Position numbers and translations under genes: made by a program. From assembly GCA_002436765.1 (NCBI GenBank), contig DJNI01000033.1, positions 209-34,975 of the forward strand: 34,767 nucleotides of DNA, read 5' to 3'. Positions 16,046 through 23,792 of the stretch are shown here, piece by piece (position 1 is the stretch's first letter; each line of letters begins with the position of its first letter). Source of the DNA: Clostridiales bacterium UBA6468. Its GTDB lineage: Bacteria > Bacillota > Clostridia > Oscillospirales > Oscillospiraceae. The notes below the pieces were generated by a model. It made no database searches and was not told the DNA's origin. It saw only the letters and a list, made by a program, of their open reading frames with translations.

Positions 16046-17239
16046 CTACAGGGCTTCCGTTTTCTGACGGTTGAGCCAGTCCAATGCTTCTCTGGACTCC
16101 GGCGAAACCTCACTGCCCTGCTCCTTCAGATGTTCCAGCGTCATTTCCAGTCCCAGCTTCAGCGCCGCGGTCAGGTCGGAAAACGCCAGCTCCCGGAGCT
16201 GTTCCACGCCGGGAAAGCTCCGGTTCGGCTCCATATAGTCTGCTACATAAATGATGGTTTCCAGCAGGTTCATGTCCGCTTTTCCCGTGGTGTGGCTGCG
16301 GATGGCGGAGACCACCGCCTTATTTTCCCCGAAAATCCGCTCCGCCACCATGGAACCGGTGAGGGCGTGGAGGGTTCTGGGGTATTTTCTGGAAAATTCG
16401 CCTAATATTTTACCATATTCGGCACAGACTGTCAACTGCAGCGGCCCGTCCAGCGCCTTGGTAATATCGTGGAGAATGCCCGCCCGGGCGGCGTCGGTCA
16501 CGTCCGCGCCCCAGCGCTTGGCCAGCGCCACCGCCGTGTCCCGGCAGCCTAAGACGTGCGCCACCCGGTTGGGGTTCAGCAGCCGGACGACCACCCGCTC
16601 CAGCTCCGGCATGGGGAGGTTCTTCCACGGGGCGTTCACATCGTACAGCCCGTGTTCCCGAATGTACGCCGCCACACCGGGGGACAGAAACGGCCCCGCG
16701 CAGTGAAACGCCAGCATCCGCCGCAGCTGGGTGGAGGAAATATCCACAATGTCGTTTTCCACCAGTCGGATTTTCGCCCCCCGCCGCTCCAGCTTCGCCT
16801 GATTTTCGGCAACGGCGGTTTTTTCTCCCTTGTTTCCCCGGTAGAAAACGCCCAGCTCCGCATTTTTCAGGATGTCGTCGGGCTGCCTCCACTGGTCGAA
16901 GCACAGGAACATATCGCTGCCCATGAGCAGAATCAGCTCCGCGTCAGGGTAGCGCTCCTTCAGCTCCGATACGGTCTGGAAGGTGTAGCTGACGCCGCCC
17001 CGGTTCAGCTCGATGTCCGAAACCTCGGCCTTCGGGCAGTCCGCCGCCGCAATGCGCAGCATTTCAAGGCGCTGCCGCGGGGTGGGCGAATCCTCGGGGA
17101 GCGCCTTGTGGGGCGCAATACGCGTGGGAATGATCACCAGCTTATCGAGGTTCAGCGCCGCGACCGCCTGCTTCGCCGCCTGAATATGGCCGGCGTGGGG
17201 AGGATTGAAGGTTCCGCCGTAAATGCCGATTCGTTCCAT
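16046..17239 (-). CDS. nadD: Fused nicotinate-nucleotide adenylyltransferase (NadD) and YqeK-type HD hydrolase
   Basis: This 397-residue protein combines two enzymes that are separate adjacent genes in Bacillus. Residues about 1-200 are NadD, which makes deamido-NAD from nicotinate mononucleotide and ATP: GGTFNPPHAGH with HxGH at 15-18, LLMGSDMF and ISSTQLRR (168-174). Residues about 212-397 are a YqeK-like HD domain, the family known for symmetrical Ap4A cleavage: His228, HD at 257-258 (LHDITKAL), His291, His316 and Asp334 (YVADYMEP). No frameshift or internal ribosome site separates them. The ATG at 17239 has AGGAG 8 bases upstream; an in-frame GTG six bases earlier is too close to that site. 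Confidence 0.93.
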   Translation of the reverse strand: MERIGIYGGTFNPPHAGHIQAAKQAVAALNLDKLVIIPTRIAPHKALPEDSPTPRQRLEMLRIAAADCPKAEVSDIELNRGGVSYTFQTVSELKERYPDAELILLMGSDMFLCFDQWRQPDDILKNAELGVFYRGNKGEKTAVAENQAKLERRGAKIRLVENDIVDISSTQLRRMLAFHCAGPFLSPGVAAYIREHGLYDVNAPWKNLPMPELERVVVRLLNPNRVAHVLGCRDTAVALAKRWGADVTDAARAGILHDITKALDGPLQLTVCAEYGKILGEFSRKYPRTLHALTGSMVAERIFGENKAVVSAIRSHTTGKADMNLLETIIYVADYMEPNRSFPGVEQLRELAFSDLTAALKLGLEMTLEHLKEQGSEVSPESREALDWLNRQKTEAL

Positions 17240-17322
17240 TTTCACCGCTCCTGTACCTGTTTATCCCGCAAATTGCGGAGGAAAAATTCCGCTGCTGCTG
17301 TTCTTTCGTGGCACCGTTCGGG

Positions 17323-17793
17323 TTATTTCTGCTTTCTCTGCTGCCGTTCCCGGCTCTGCTCAATGGACTTTTCGATGGCCTGCTCCCGGAAATACTGGTT
17401 GCGCTGCTCCCGCGCCTGACGGGCAGCCTGGCGGCGGGCGCGGACGCCCTTTCCCACCGGGTCTGCCTTGGACCTGGGGGTCTCCTTGTGTTTGGCGCGG
17501 CCGGTCTGGTTGCGCTCGGCCTGACATTTTTCGCTGAACCGCCAGATGACGAACCTGGAGCCGACGCAGGAAATGCCGTCGGCGCCGGTGGCTTCGCAGA
17601 TGGCGTCGGACGCCTCTCTCGCGCTCATCAGGGCGGTTTCCAGCACCTTGCCCTTTACCAGCTCCCGTGCGGTGAGGAGCTTGTCCGCTTCCGCGACCAC
17701 TGCCTCCGTTACGCCGTCCTTGCCCACCATCAGGGTGGTTTCTAAGCTGTTCGCCTGCGCCCGGAACTCGGCGCGCTGTTTACTTGTCAGCAT
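17323..17793 (-). CDS. yhbY: YhbY/CRS1-type RNA-binding protein with extended basic tail
   Basis: This 156-residue protein has an N-terminal CRM (YhbY) domain at about 1-90: LTSKQRAEFRAQANSLETTL, the VGKDGVTEAVV loop with the GxxG-like element, ELVKGKVLETA and GSRFVIWRFS. YhbY proteins associate with pre-50S ribosomal particles. Residues about 95-156 are a low-complexity, Arg/Lys/Gln-rich tail that the standard protein of roughly 100 residues lacks. The ATG at 17793 follows AAGGAGG by 6 bases and lies inside the end of rdgB (14-base overlap). An 83-base gap to nadD follows, with small palindromes but no convincing terminator. Confidence 0.88.
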   Translation of the reverse strand: MLTSKQRAEFRAQANSLETTLMVGKDGVTEAVVAEADKLLTARELVKGKVLETALMSAREASDAICEATGADGISCVGSRFVIWRFSEKCQAERNQTGRAKHKETPRSKADPVGKGVRARRQAARQAREQRNQYFREQAIEKSIEQSRERQQRKQK

Positions 17794-18385
17794 AGCCTTC
17801 CTCCTTGAGTTTGTCGTAAAATGCCCGCAAAGCAACCGCCCGGTGGGACACCCGATTCTTTTCCTCAGGCGTTACCTCCGCCAGGGTCTTGCCGAAGGGC
17901 GGATAGTAGAAAATGGGATCATAGCCGAAGCCGCCCGTCCCGGCGGGGGCGCGCAAAAGCTCGCCGTGCACCTCGCCCCGTGCCTGGATCACCTTGCCCT
18001 CAGGGGTGACCATGGTGATGACGCAGACGAACTGCGCCTGACGCTTCCCATCGGGGACAGCTTCCGTGTTTTTCAGCAGCAGCTGCAATCTGCCCCAGTC
18101 GTCCAGGGTATCATCGAAGCCGTACCGGGCGGAGTAAATGCCGGGTTCCCCGTTCAGGGCGTCCACCGCAATGCCGGAATCATCCGCCAGCGCCGGAAGC
18201 CCGGTGGCCTGCATCACGGCATTGGCTTTCAGAAAGGAATTTTCCTCAAAGGTGGTTCCCGTTTCCTCCACGTCAATGTCCACGCCCAGGTCGGACTCCA
18301 TTACCAGCTCCATGTCAAATTTCTCGGTGATTTTCCGGATTTCTTCCCATTTGTGTCTGTTTTTGCTTGCCAGAACTACTTTCAT
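17780..18385 (-). CDS. rdgB: dITP/XTP pyrophosphatase (RdgB/HAM1 family)
   Basis: This 201-residue enzyme hydrolyses non-canonical purine triphosphates (dITP, ITP, XTP) to monophosphates, keeping them out of DNA and RNA. Visible family motifs are the N-terminal VVLASKNRHKWEEI, TGTTFEENSFLKANA, LADDSGIAVDALNGEPGIYS with the catalytic acidic residues, GTGGFGYDPIFYYPPFGKT, and the C-terminal SHRAVALRAF. Length is normal. The ATG at 18385 follows GAGAGG by 8 bases. It is 12 bases downstream of the TraX-like gene, and its end overlaps yhbY by 14 bases, so it is an internal member of the smc-leuS block. Confidence 0.95.
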   Translation of the reverse strand: MKVVLASKNRHKWEEIRKITEKFDMELVMESDLGVDIDVEETGTTFEENSFLKANAVMQATGLPALADDSGIAVDALNGEPGIYSARYGFDDTLDDWGRLQLLLKNTEAVPDGKRQAQFVCVITMVTPEGKVIQARGEVHGELLRAPAGTGGFGYDPIFYYPPFGKTLAEVTPEEKNRVSHRAVALRAFYDKLKEEGYADK

Positions 18386-18397
18386 CTTTCTCGCCTC

Positions 18398-19129
18398 TCA
18401 AGATACCCAATAGGCTGCCAACGCCAGCAGCCACAAGTGCGCAGGGTAAAAAACATAGAAAAAATATTTTCCAAACTTCCCGGTAGTCCCCCGTTGTCCG
18501 TTATACAGATGCAGAATTGGAAGCACCAATATAAAGAGGAAATCCGAATTGAACGCCAGCATGGACAGGGTTTCCGCCAACGTGTCATAGGGTGCAAAGG
18601 ACACGAGCAGCAGCACTGCCGACAGCGCCAGGCACCAGACATCCCGCAGACGAGGTTTTCCATAGGTCAGATGCGCAATCAGCATAAAGGGAAGCGCCGT
18701 AAGTCCGCCTTCCGCTACAATGCTGCCCACTGCCAGAATTCCCACCGCCGCCAGAATTTTCAGCGGCTTCCGGGAAATGTATTGCAGCGCTGCAAGCATG
18801 GTCGCGCCCAGTGCGAGGGTCAGGAAAATATTGTTTGAAACCGTGATGTCCTTGCTTTGCAGCAGCATCCCCAGCGCCAGATTTCCCAGCAGCATTCCGC
18901 CAGCCGCAAGATAGAGCCGAAGCAGATATCTGCGCAGGTCGTGGGTATATCGCACACCCTCCACAACGCAGTAGGCAAACCAGACCGCCACGCTGCGGGA
19001 GAGTACATGGAACACCATCGCCAGATTTTCAGGAATCAGCCCCGGAACATGGTCTAAGTGATCCAGAACCATCAGGAAAGCCATAAGCAGCTTGATCTGG
19101 TACTGGTTCCATGCCAGCATTTTCTTCAT
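18398..19129 (-). CDS. TraX family membrane protein (predicted acyltransferase-like)
   Basis: This 243-residue protein has about seven or eight hydrophobic segments. Characteristic TraX stretches are the N-terminal NQYQIKLLMAFLMVLDHLDH, a central APYDTLAETLSMLAFNSDFL and the C-terminal GKYFFYVFYPAHLWLLALAA. TraX of the F plasmid N-acetylates pilin; chromosomal relatives in Clostridia are of unknown function and need no conjugation system, none of which is seen here. The ATG overlaps the ftsY stop as ATGA, with GGAGG seven bases upstream inside ftsY, so translation is coupled. Its base composition looks slightly more AT-rich than its neighbours, which hints at insertion into an older ftsY-rdgB order (inference). 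Confidence 0.85.
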   Translation of the reverse strand: MKKMLAWNQYQIKLLMAFLMVLDHLDHVPGLIPENLAMVFHVLSRSVAVWFAYCVVEGVRYTHDLRRYLLRLYLAAGGMLLGNLALGMLLQSKDITVSNNIFLTLALGATMLAALQYISRKPLKILAAVGILAVGSIVAEGGLTALPFMLIAHLTYGKPRLRDVWCLALSAVLLLVSFAPYDTLAETLSMLAFNSDFLFILVLPILHLYNGQRGTTGKFGKYFFYVFYPAHLWLLALAAYWVS

Positions 19130-20031
19130 AAGAGTGCCTCCACAAAAGCTCTTGCCTCAAAGGGCATCAGGTCGTCCGCCTGCTCGCCCACGCCCACGAA
19201 CTTCACGGGGATTTGCAGTGCGTCCGCCACGGCGATGACGATGCCGCCCTTGGCAGTGCCGTCCAGCTTGGTCAGGGCGATGGCCGTGACCCCCGCGATC
19301 TCCTTGAACTGCTTGGCCTGAATCAGGCCGTTCTGGCCGGTGGTGCCGTCCAGCACCAGCAGGACTTCCTTGGCGGCGTCGGGCAGCTCCCGGGCTACAA
19401 TGCGGCTGATCTTGTTCAGCTCGTTCATCAGATTCGTTTTGTTGTGCAGCCGTCCGGCGGTGTCGATGAGAATGACGTCCACGTCCTTGGCCTTGGCGGA
19501 CTGAATGCCGTCAAACACCACGGAGGCCGGATCCGCGCCCTCATGCTGGCGGACGATGGACGCGCCGCTTCTGCCCGCCCAGATCTCCAGCTGGTCGGCG
19601 GCCGCCGCCCGGAAGGTATCTCCCGCCACCAGCATGACCTTCTTTCCCTGAGAGGTCAGCTGCTTCGCGATCTTGCCGATGGTGGTGGTCTTGCCCACGC
19701 CGTTGACGCCGATGACCAGAATCACGCTGGGGTGGGTGGACAGATTCAGCTCCGTGTCCCCCACGGAAAGCATGTCCACGAGAATTTCCTTCAGCGCTTC
19801 CCGGGCTTCCTCCGTGGTTTTCAGGTGCTGCTCCCGGACGGCCTTACGCAGCCGCCCCACGGCCTTGACGGAGGTGTCCACGCCCAAGTCCGCCAGGATC
19901 AGGCTTTCCTCCAGCTCATCATAAAAATCGTCGTCAATTTCGGAAAAGCCGGAAAATACGCTGCCCAGCGTGCCGCTGAGCGCTTCCCGGGTCTTGGTCA
20001 GTCCGGCCTTGATTTTGTCAAAAAAGCCCAT
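19126..20031 (-). CDS. ftsY: Signal recognition particle receptor FtsY
   Basis: This 301-residue SRP GTPase docks SRP-ribosome complexes at the membrane for co-translational insertion. An amphipathic/basic N-terminus (MGFFDKIKAGLTKTREAL) suits membrane contact, and the long acidic A domain of enterobacterial FtsY is absent, as usual in Bacillota. The N domain is helical. The G domain has GVNGVGKTTT (108-117), DTFRAAAADQLEIWA, DTAGR (190-194), TKLDGTAKGG, and the closing GVGEQADDLMPF. The ATG follows AAAGGAGA. It begins 11 bases after smc, a common pairing, and overlaps the TraX-like gene by 4 bases. Confidence 0.97.
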   Translation of the reverse strand: MGFFDKIKAGLTKTREALSGTLGSVFSGFSEIDDDFYDELEESLILADLGVDTSVKAVGRLRKAVREQHLKTTEEAREALKEILVDMLSVGDTELNLSTHPSVILVIGVNGVGKTTTIGKIAKQLTSQGKKVMLVAGDTFRAAAADQLEIWAGRSGASIVRQHEGADPASVVFDGIQSAKAKDVDVILIDTAGRLHNKTNLMNELNKISRIVARELPDAAKEVLLVLDGTTGQNGLIQAKQFKEIAGVTAIALTKLDGTAKGGIVIAVADALQIPVKFVGVGEQADDLMPFEARAFVEALL

Positions 20032-20042
20032 AAAAATCTCCT

Positions 20043-23000
20043 TTACTCCACGATTCCCAAATATTCTTCCATCTGGTTCAGGTCCAGCCGCAGCAGCTTG
20101 CTCACGCCCTGCTCCTGCATGGTCACGCCGTAAAGCACGTCGGAGGCTTCCATGGTGCCCCGGCGGTGGGTGATGACGATGAACTGGGTCTTTTTCGCCA
20201 GATTGTGAAGATAGCTTGCAAACCGCTCCACGTTCCGGTCGTCCAGTGCCGCGTCGATCTCGTCCAGCAGGCAGAAGGGCGTCGGCCGCACCTTCAGAAT
20301 GGCGAAGTACAGCGCCGTCGCCACGAAGGCCTTCTCGCCGCCGGAGAGCAGCGTGATGGTCTTGACCTGCTTTCCGGGGGGCTGGACGCGAATCTCAATG
20401 CCGCAGGTCAGGGGATTTTCCGGGTCTTCCAGAATCAGCTGCCCCTTGCCGCCGCCGAACATTTCTTCAAAAGTCTGCCCAAAATAATGGTCGATTTTCC
20501 CGAATTCCGAAACAAAGATGGCGGTCATCTCTTTGGTGATGTCCCGGATGACGCTTTCCAGCTCCCGCTTGGAGGTCAGCACGTCGTCCCGCTGGGAGGC
20601 CAAATAGGTGTAGCGCTCGTTGACCCGGGCATATTCCTCGATGGCGCCCAGATTGGGCGTACCTAGGGCGGCAATTTTCCGTTTCAGCTCCGCCGCCCGG
20701 CGGTTTCCGGCGGTGACGTTTTCGATTTCCCCCCGATGCTCCGGGGCGGTGCCGGGGGTCAGGCCGTAGGAATCCCACAGCTTGTCCACGATCTGCTTTT
20801 CCTCCATGGAGGAGGTGACCTTCTTCTGTTCCAGCAGGGCGCAGGCGCGCTCCATGTTGAGGATGTCCTTGTTCTTTTCCTGTGCGTCCCGCTCTGCCCG
20901 GGTCTTGGAGGCTTCCGCTTCCGCCCGGTCTTCCAGGGTCTTTTGCATCAGGGCGTTCATCCGGTCGGACTCAGAGTCGTTTTCCTCCTGCTTGGTTTTC
21001 AGTTGGGCGATCTCTCCTTCCAGACGGTGGGTGTCCTCCCGGATGGCGTCTGCCAGGGCTTCCTTCTTCTCCCGGTCGCCCTCCATGGCCGCCCGGAGGT
21101 TCTGCAAGTCCGCAATGTGGGTCAGCGCCGTATCCCGCTCGGCTTCCAGCGCCGCTTCCGCGGTTTTCAGCTCCGTCATCTTCTCCGTGATGGCGGCGTT
21201 CGCTTCCGCCGCTTCCGTTTGGCTGCCTTCCAGCTGTGCCAGGGTCTGCCGGGTCTCGGCAAGCTGCCGGGTGTACACCTGAATTTTCGCCTGCTGGGCG
21301 GCATAGCGCTCCCGGTCGGAGGCCTGCCGCGCGTTCAGGGAATCCCGCTCCCGCTGGGCAGAGGTCTCCGCCTCCACGATGGCGTTCAGCAGAATCTCAA
21401 ACTGCTTCTCCTGCCCCTGCAATCGCAGCACTTGATCCTCCGCGCCGCGAAGCTGATCCTGCGCCGCCTTCATCTGAAATTCCACCTGATCGCACTGCCG
21501 CTGGGCTTCCTGCAAGTCTGCCTGGGCGATCAGCAGCTCCTGTTCCAGCTTCTTTTCCTGGGCTGTCAGCTTTTCCAGCTCGTTTGCCCGGGACAGAATG
21601 CCCGCTTCCTTATTCACGGAGCCGCCGGTCATGGAGCCGCCGGGATTCATGACCTGACCGTCTAATGTGACGATCTTGAACCGCCCCCGGTACTTCTGGG
21701 ACATGGTGATGGCCGCGTCCATGTCGGACACGATGACCGTCCTGCCCAGCAGATTTTCCACAATGCCCCGGTACTTTTCATCGCTCGCGGTCAATTCAGA
21801 CGCAATGCCCACGAAGCCCCGGCAGTTTTCCAGTCCGGTCTCCTGTAAGCTCCTGCCCTGAATGTTGGACATGGGCAGGAACGTCGCGCGGCCGCCGCCG
21901 GTGCGTTTTAAGTAGCCGATGGCCGCCTTGCCGTCCTGCTCCGTCCCGACCACGATCTGCTGCATGGCCGCGCCCAAGGCGATCTCAATGGCCACCGTAT
22001 AGCTGTCCTCGGTGCGGATCAGGCGGGACACGGGACCGTGAATGTTCCGCAGCGCGCCCCGCTGGGCTTCCTGCATCACCATGCGGACGGCCTTGTTATA
22101 GCTTTCAAAGTCCCGCTCCATTGCCCGGAACACTCTGGCCTTGGCCGTCACGGAATCCCGCCGGGAGGTCATGTCCCGGATCTTTTCCTGCAATTCGTCC
22201 CGGCGCTTGACCCGGGTGTTTTGCCTAAGGGCGTAGCCCGCGATGGTGTTGTTGGCGGCGGTCACTTCCTCCTGGGCTTTTTTCAGCTCCTTGCGGCAGC
22301 CATCCAGATTGGCCTGGGCTTCCTGCTGCCTCGCCGCACCGGCGGACAGGTCGGCATTCAGCTGCTCCAACCGCTCCTTGGTCTGCGCCATGCTTTCTTC
22401 CAGACCCCGCACGTCCGCCTGACGCCCCGCAACGTCCGCCGCCAGAGAGGATTCCTTCCCCCGCAGCTCCAGGAATTGCTTGGTCAGTCCCTGTGCGCTG
22501 GCCGTCATGGCGGTGAGCTTGTGCTGCAATTCCTCCAGCTCCCGGCGCTTTTCTGCAAGAGCCGTTTCAATTTCTTCAATTCTGGCCTTCGTCTGGTCGA
22601 TCTGAGACACGATGCCGCCGGAGCGGTCTTCCTGCCCTTTCAGTTCTTCCTCAATGCGGGAAATGTTGGCGTTGTTGTTCTCCACATTGCCCCGGAGCAC
22701 GGCCATCTGCCCGTCCAGCTGCTGGTGGGTAGCGGAGAGCATGTTCACCTTCAGGCGGACGGTTTCCAGTTCGCCGTCCCGGGTGCGCAAGGCTTCGCCC
22801 AGCTGGTCTGCCTGACGGTACAGGGCGTCCAGATCGTCATGGGCCTGCTGCAAAACGAAGGACGCGGACGCATAGTCCTCCTCCGCCTTCTTGGCGGCGG
22901 CGGAAAGCCTGTCCAGCGTGTCCAGCCACACGGCCACTTCCACGCCTTTCAGTTCGTCCTTCAGTTCCAGATATTTTTTTGCCTTTTCCGACTGCTGCTT

Positions 23001-23615
23001 CAGCGGCTCCAGCTGCAGTTCCAGCTCGGAGACCTTGTCGCCGATGCGCAGCAGATTGTCCTCGGTGGCGGCCAGCTTCCGCTCCGTCTCCTCCTTGCGG
23101 TGGCGGTATTTGGAGATGCCCGCGGCTTCCTCGAAGATCTCCCGGCGGTCGCCGCTTTTCAGGGAAAGAATTTCGTCGATCCTGCCCTGACCGATATTGC
23201 TGTAGCCCTCCCGCCCAAGACCGGTGTCCATGAACATCTCGTTGATGTCCCGCAGGCGGGCGGACTGCTTGTTGATGTAATATTCGCTGTCCCCGGAGCG
23301 GTAGTAGCGCCGGGTGACCATCACCTCGTCGGCGTCGTAGGCCAGCGCCCGGTCGGAGTTGTCCAGCGTCAGGGTCGCCTCGGCGAAGCCAACGGCGGTG
23401 CGCTTCTGGGTGCCGCCGAAGATCACGTCCTCCATTTTGGCGCCCCGGAGGGTTTTGGAGCTTTGTTCGCCCATGACCCACAGGATGGCGTCGGAAATAT
23501 TCGATTTTCCGGAGCCGTTGGGGCCGACGATGGCGGTAATATCGTCGCCGAACCGGATCAGCGTCTTGTCCGGGAAGGACTTAAAGCCTTGCAGTTCCAA
23601 TGATTTCAGATACAC
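20043..23615 (-). CDS. smc: Chromosome segregation ATPase SMC
   Basis: This 1190-residue structural maintenance of chromosomes protein organises and segregates the nucleoid with ScpA/ScpB. The N-terminal head has MYLKSLELQGFKSF and Walker A GPNGSGKSN (31-39). Two long coiled-coil arms (about 165-510 and 680-1010) flank a hinge containing GPVSRLIRTEDSYTVAIE and the glycine-rich GGSMTGGSV. The C-terminal head has the LLSGGEKA signature (about 1089-1096) and Walker B FCLLDEIDAALDD. Length matches Bacillus-type SMC. The start is GTG, 7 bases after GAGG. It is the first gene of the leftward block. rnc, often upstream of smc, is not here; a divergent glycosyltransferase gene takes that place. Confidence 0.98.
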   Translation of the reverse strand: MYLKSLELQGFKSFPDKTLIRFGDDITAIVGPNGSGKSNISDAILWVMGEQSSKTLRGAKMEDVIFGGTQKRTAVGFAEATLTLDNSDRALAYDADEVMVTRRYYRSGDSEYYINKQSARLRDINEMFMDTGLGREGYSNIGQGRIDEILSLKSGDRREIFEEAAGISKYRHRKEETERKLAATEDNLLRIGDKVSELELQLEPLKQQSEKAKKYLELKDELKGVEVAVWLDTLDRLSAAAKKAEEDYASASFVLQQAHDDLDALYRQADQLGEALRTRDGELETVRLKVNMLSATHQQLDGQMAVLRGNVENNNANISRIEEELKGQEDRSGGIVSQIDQTKARIEEIETALAEKRRELEELQHKLTAMTASAQGLTKQFLELRGKESSLAADVAGRQADVRGLEESMAQTKERLEQLNADLSAGAARQQEAQANLDGCRKELKKAQEEVTAANNTIAGYALRQNTRVKRRDELQEKIRDMTSRRDSVTAKARVFRAMERDFESYNKAVRMVMQEAQRGALRNIHGPVSRLIRTEDSYTVAIEIALGAAMQQIVVGTEQDGKAAIGYLKRTGGGRATFLPMSNIQGRSLQETGLENCRGFVGIASELTASDEKYRGIVENLLGRTVIVSDMDAAITMSQKYRGRFKIVTLDGQVMNPGGSMTGGSVNKEAGILSRANELEKLTAQEKKLEQELLIAQADLQEAQRQCDQVEFQMKAAQDQLRGAEDQVLRLQGQEKQFEILLNAIVEAETSAQRERDSLNARQASDRERYAAQQAKIQVYTRQLAETRQTLAQLEGSQTEAAEANAAITEKMTELKTAEAALEAERDTALTHIADLQNLRAAMEGDREKKEALADAIREDTHRLEGEIAQLKTKQEENDSESDRMNALMQKTLEDRAEAEASKTRAERDAQEKNKDILNMERACALLEQKKVTSSMEEKQIVDKLWDSYGLTPGTAPEHRGEIENVTAGNRRAAELKRKIAALGTPNLGAIEEYARVNERYTYLASQRDDVLTSKRELESVIRDITKEMTAIFVSEFGKIDHYFGQTFEEMFGGGKGQLILEDPENPLTCGIEIRVQPPGKQVKTITLLSGGEKAFVATALYFAILKVRPTPFCLLDEIDAALDDRNVERFASYLHNLAKKTQFIVITHRRGTMEASDVLYGVTMQEQGVSKLLRLDLNQMEEYLGIVE

Positions 23616-23660
23616 AGCATAACCTCATGTAAAAGAGAGTAAAAAATAGCAATTCAGCTT

Positions 23661-23689
23661 ATTATATCTGATGAAGAACGCAAATGCAA
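23661..23689 (-). promoter_or_regulatory. Promoter of the smc-ftsY block
   Basis: On the complementary strand, TTGCAT (23684-23689), a 17-base spacer and consensus TATAAT (23661-23666) lie 45 bases before the smc start codon. Confidence 0.8.
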
Positions 23690-23729
23690 GCGCTTCTTTC
23701 GCTTCCAGACGTTTATTTGCCGTTTTCCA

Positions 23730-23758
23730 TTGACGAAACGGGGGAAAAAAGATATAAT
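23730..23758 (+). promoter_or_regulatory. Promoter of the GtrII-like gene
   Basis: TTGACG (23730-23735), 17 bases and TATAAT (23753-23758) match consensus at eleven of twelve positions. The -10 box overlaps an upstream in-frame ATG (23757), which helps place the true start at 23793. Forty bases separate it from the -35 box of the divergent smc promoter. Confidence 0.85.
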
Positions 23759-23792
23759 GACGGAACTGAATCTGGGAAATGAGGTCTTCACT

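Noticed and set aside
17240..17322. Hairpin in the yhbY-nadD gap as a terminator
   Set aside because: The palindromes (CCGCAAATTGCGG and a GCGGA/TCCGC pair) are short and lack a following T-run, so no transcription stop is claimed.
22038..23603. Rightward 521-codon open frame across smc
   Set aside because: Antisense shadow of the SMC head and coiled coil.
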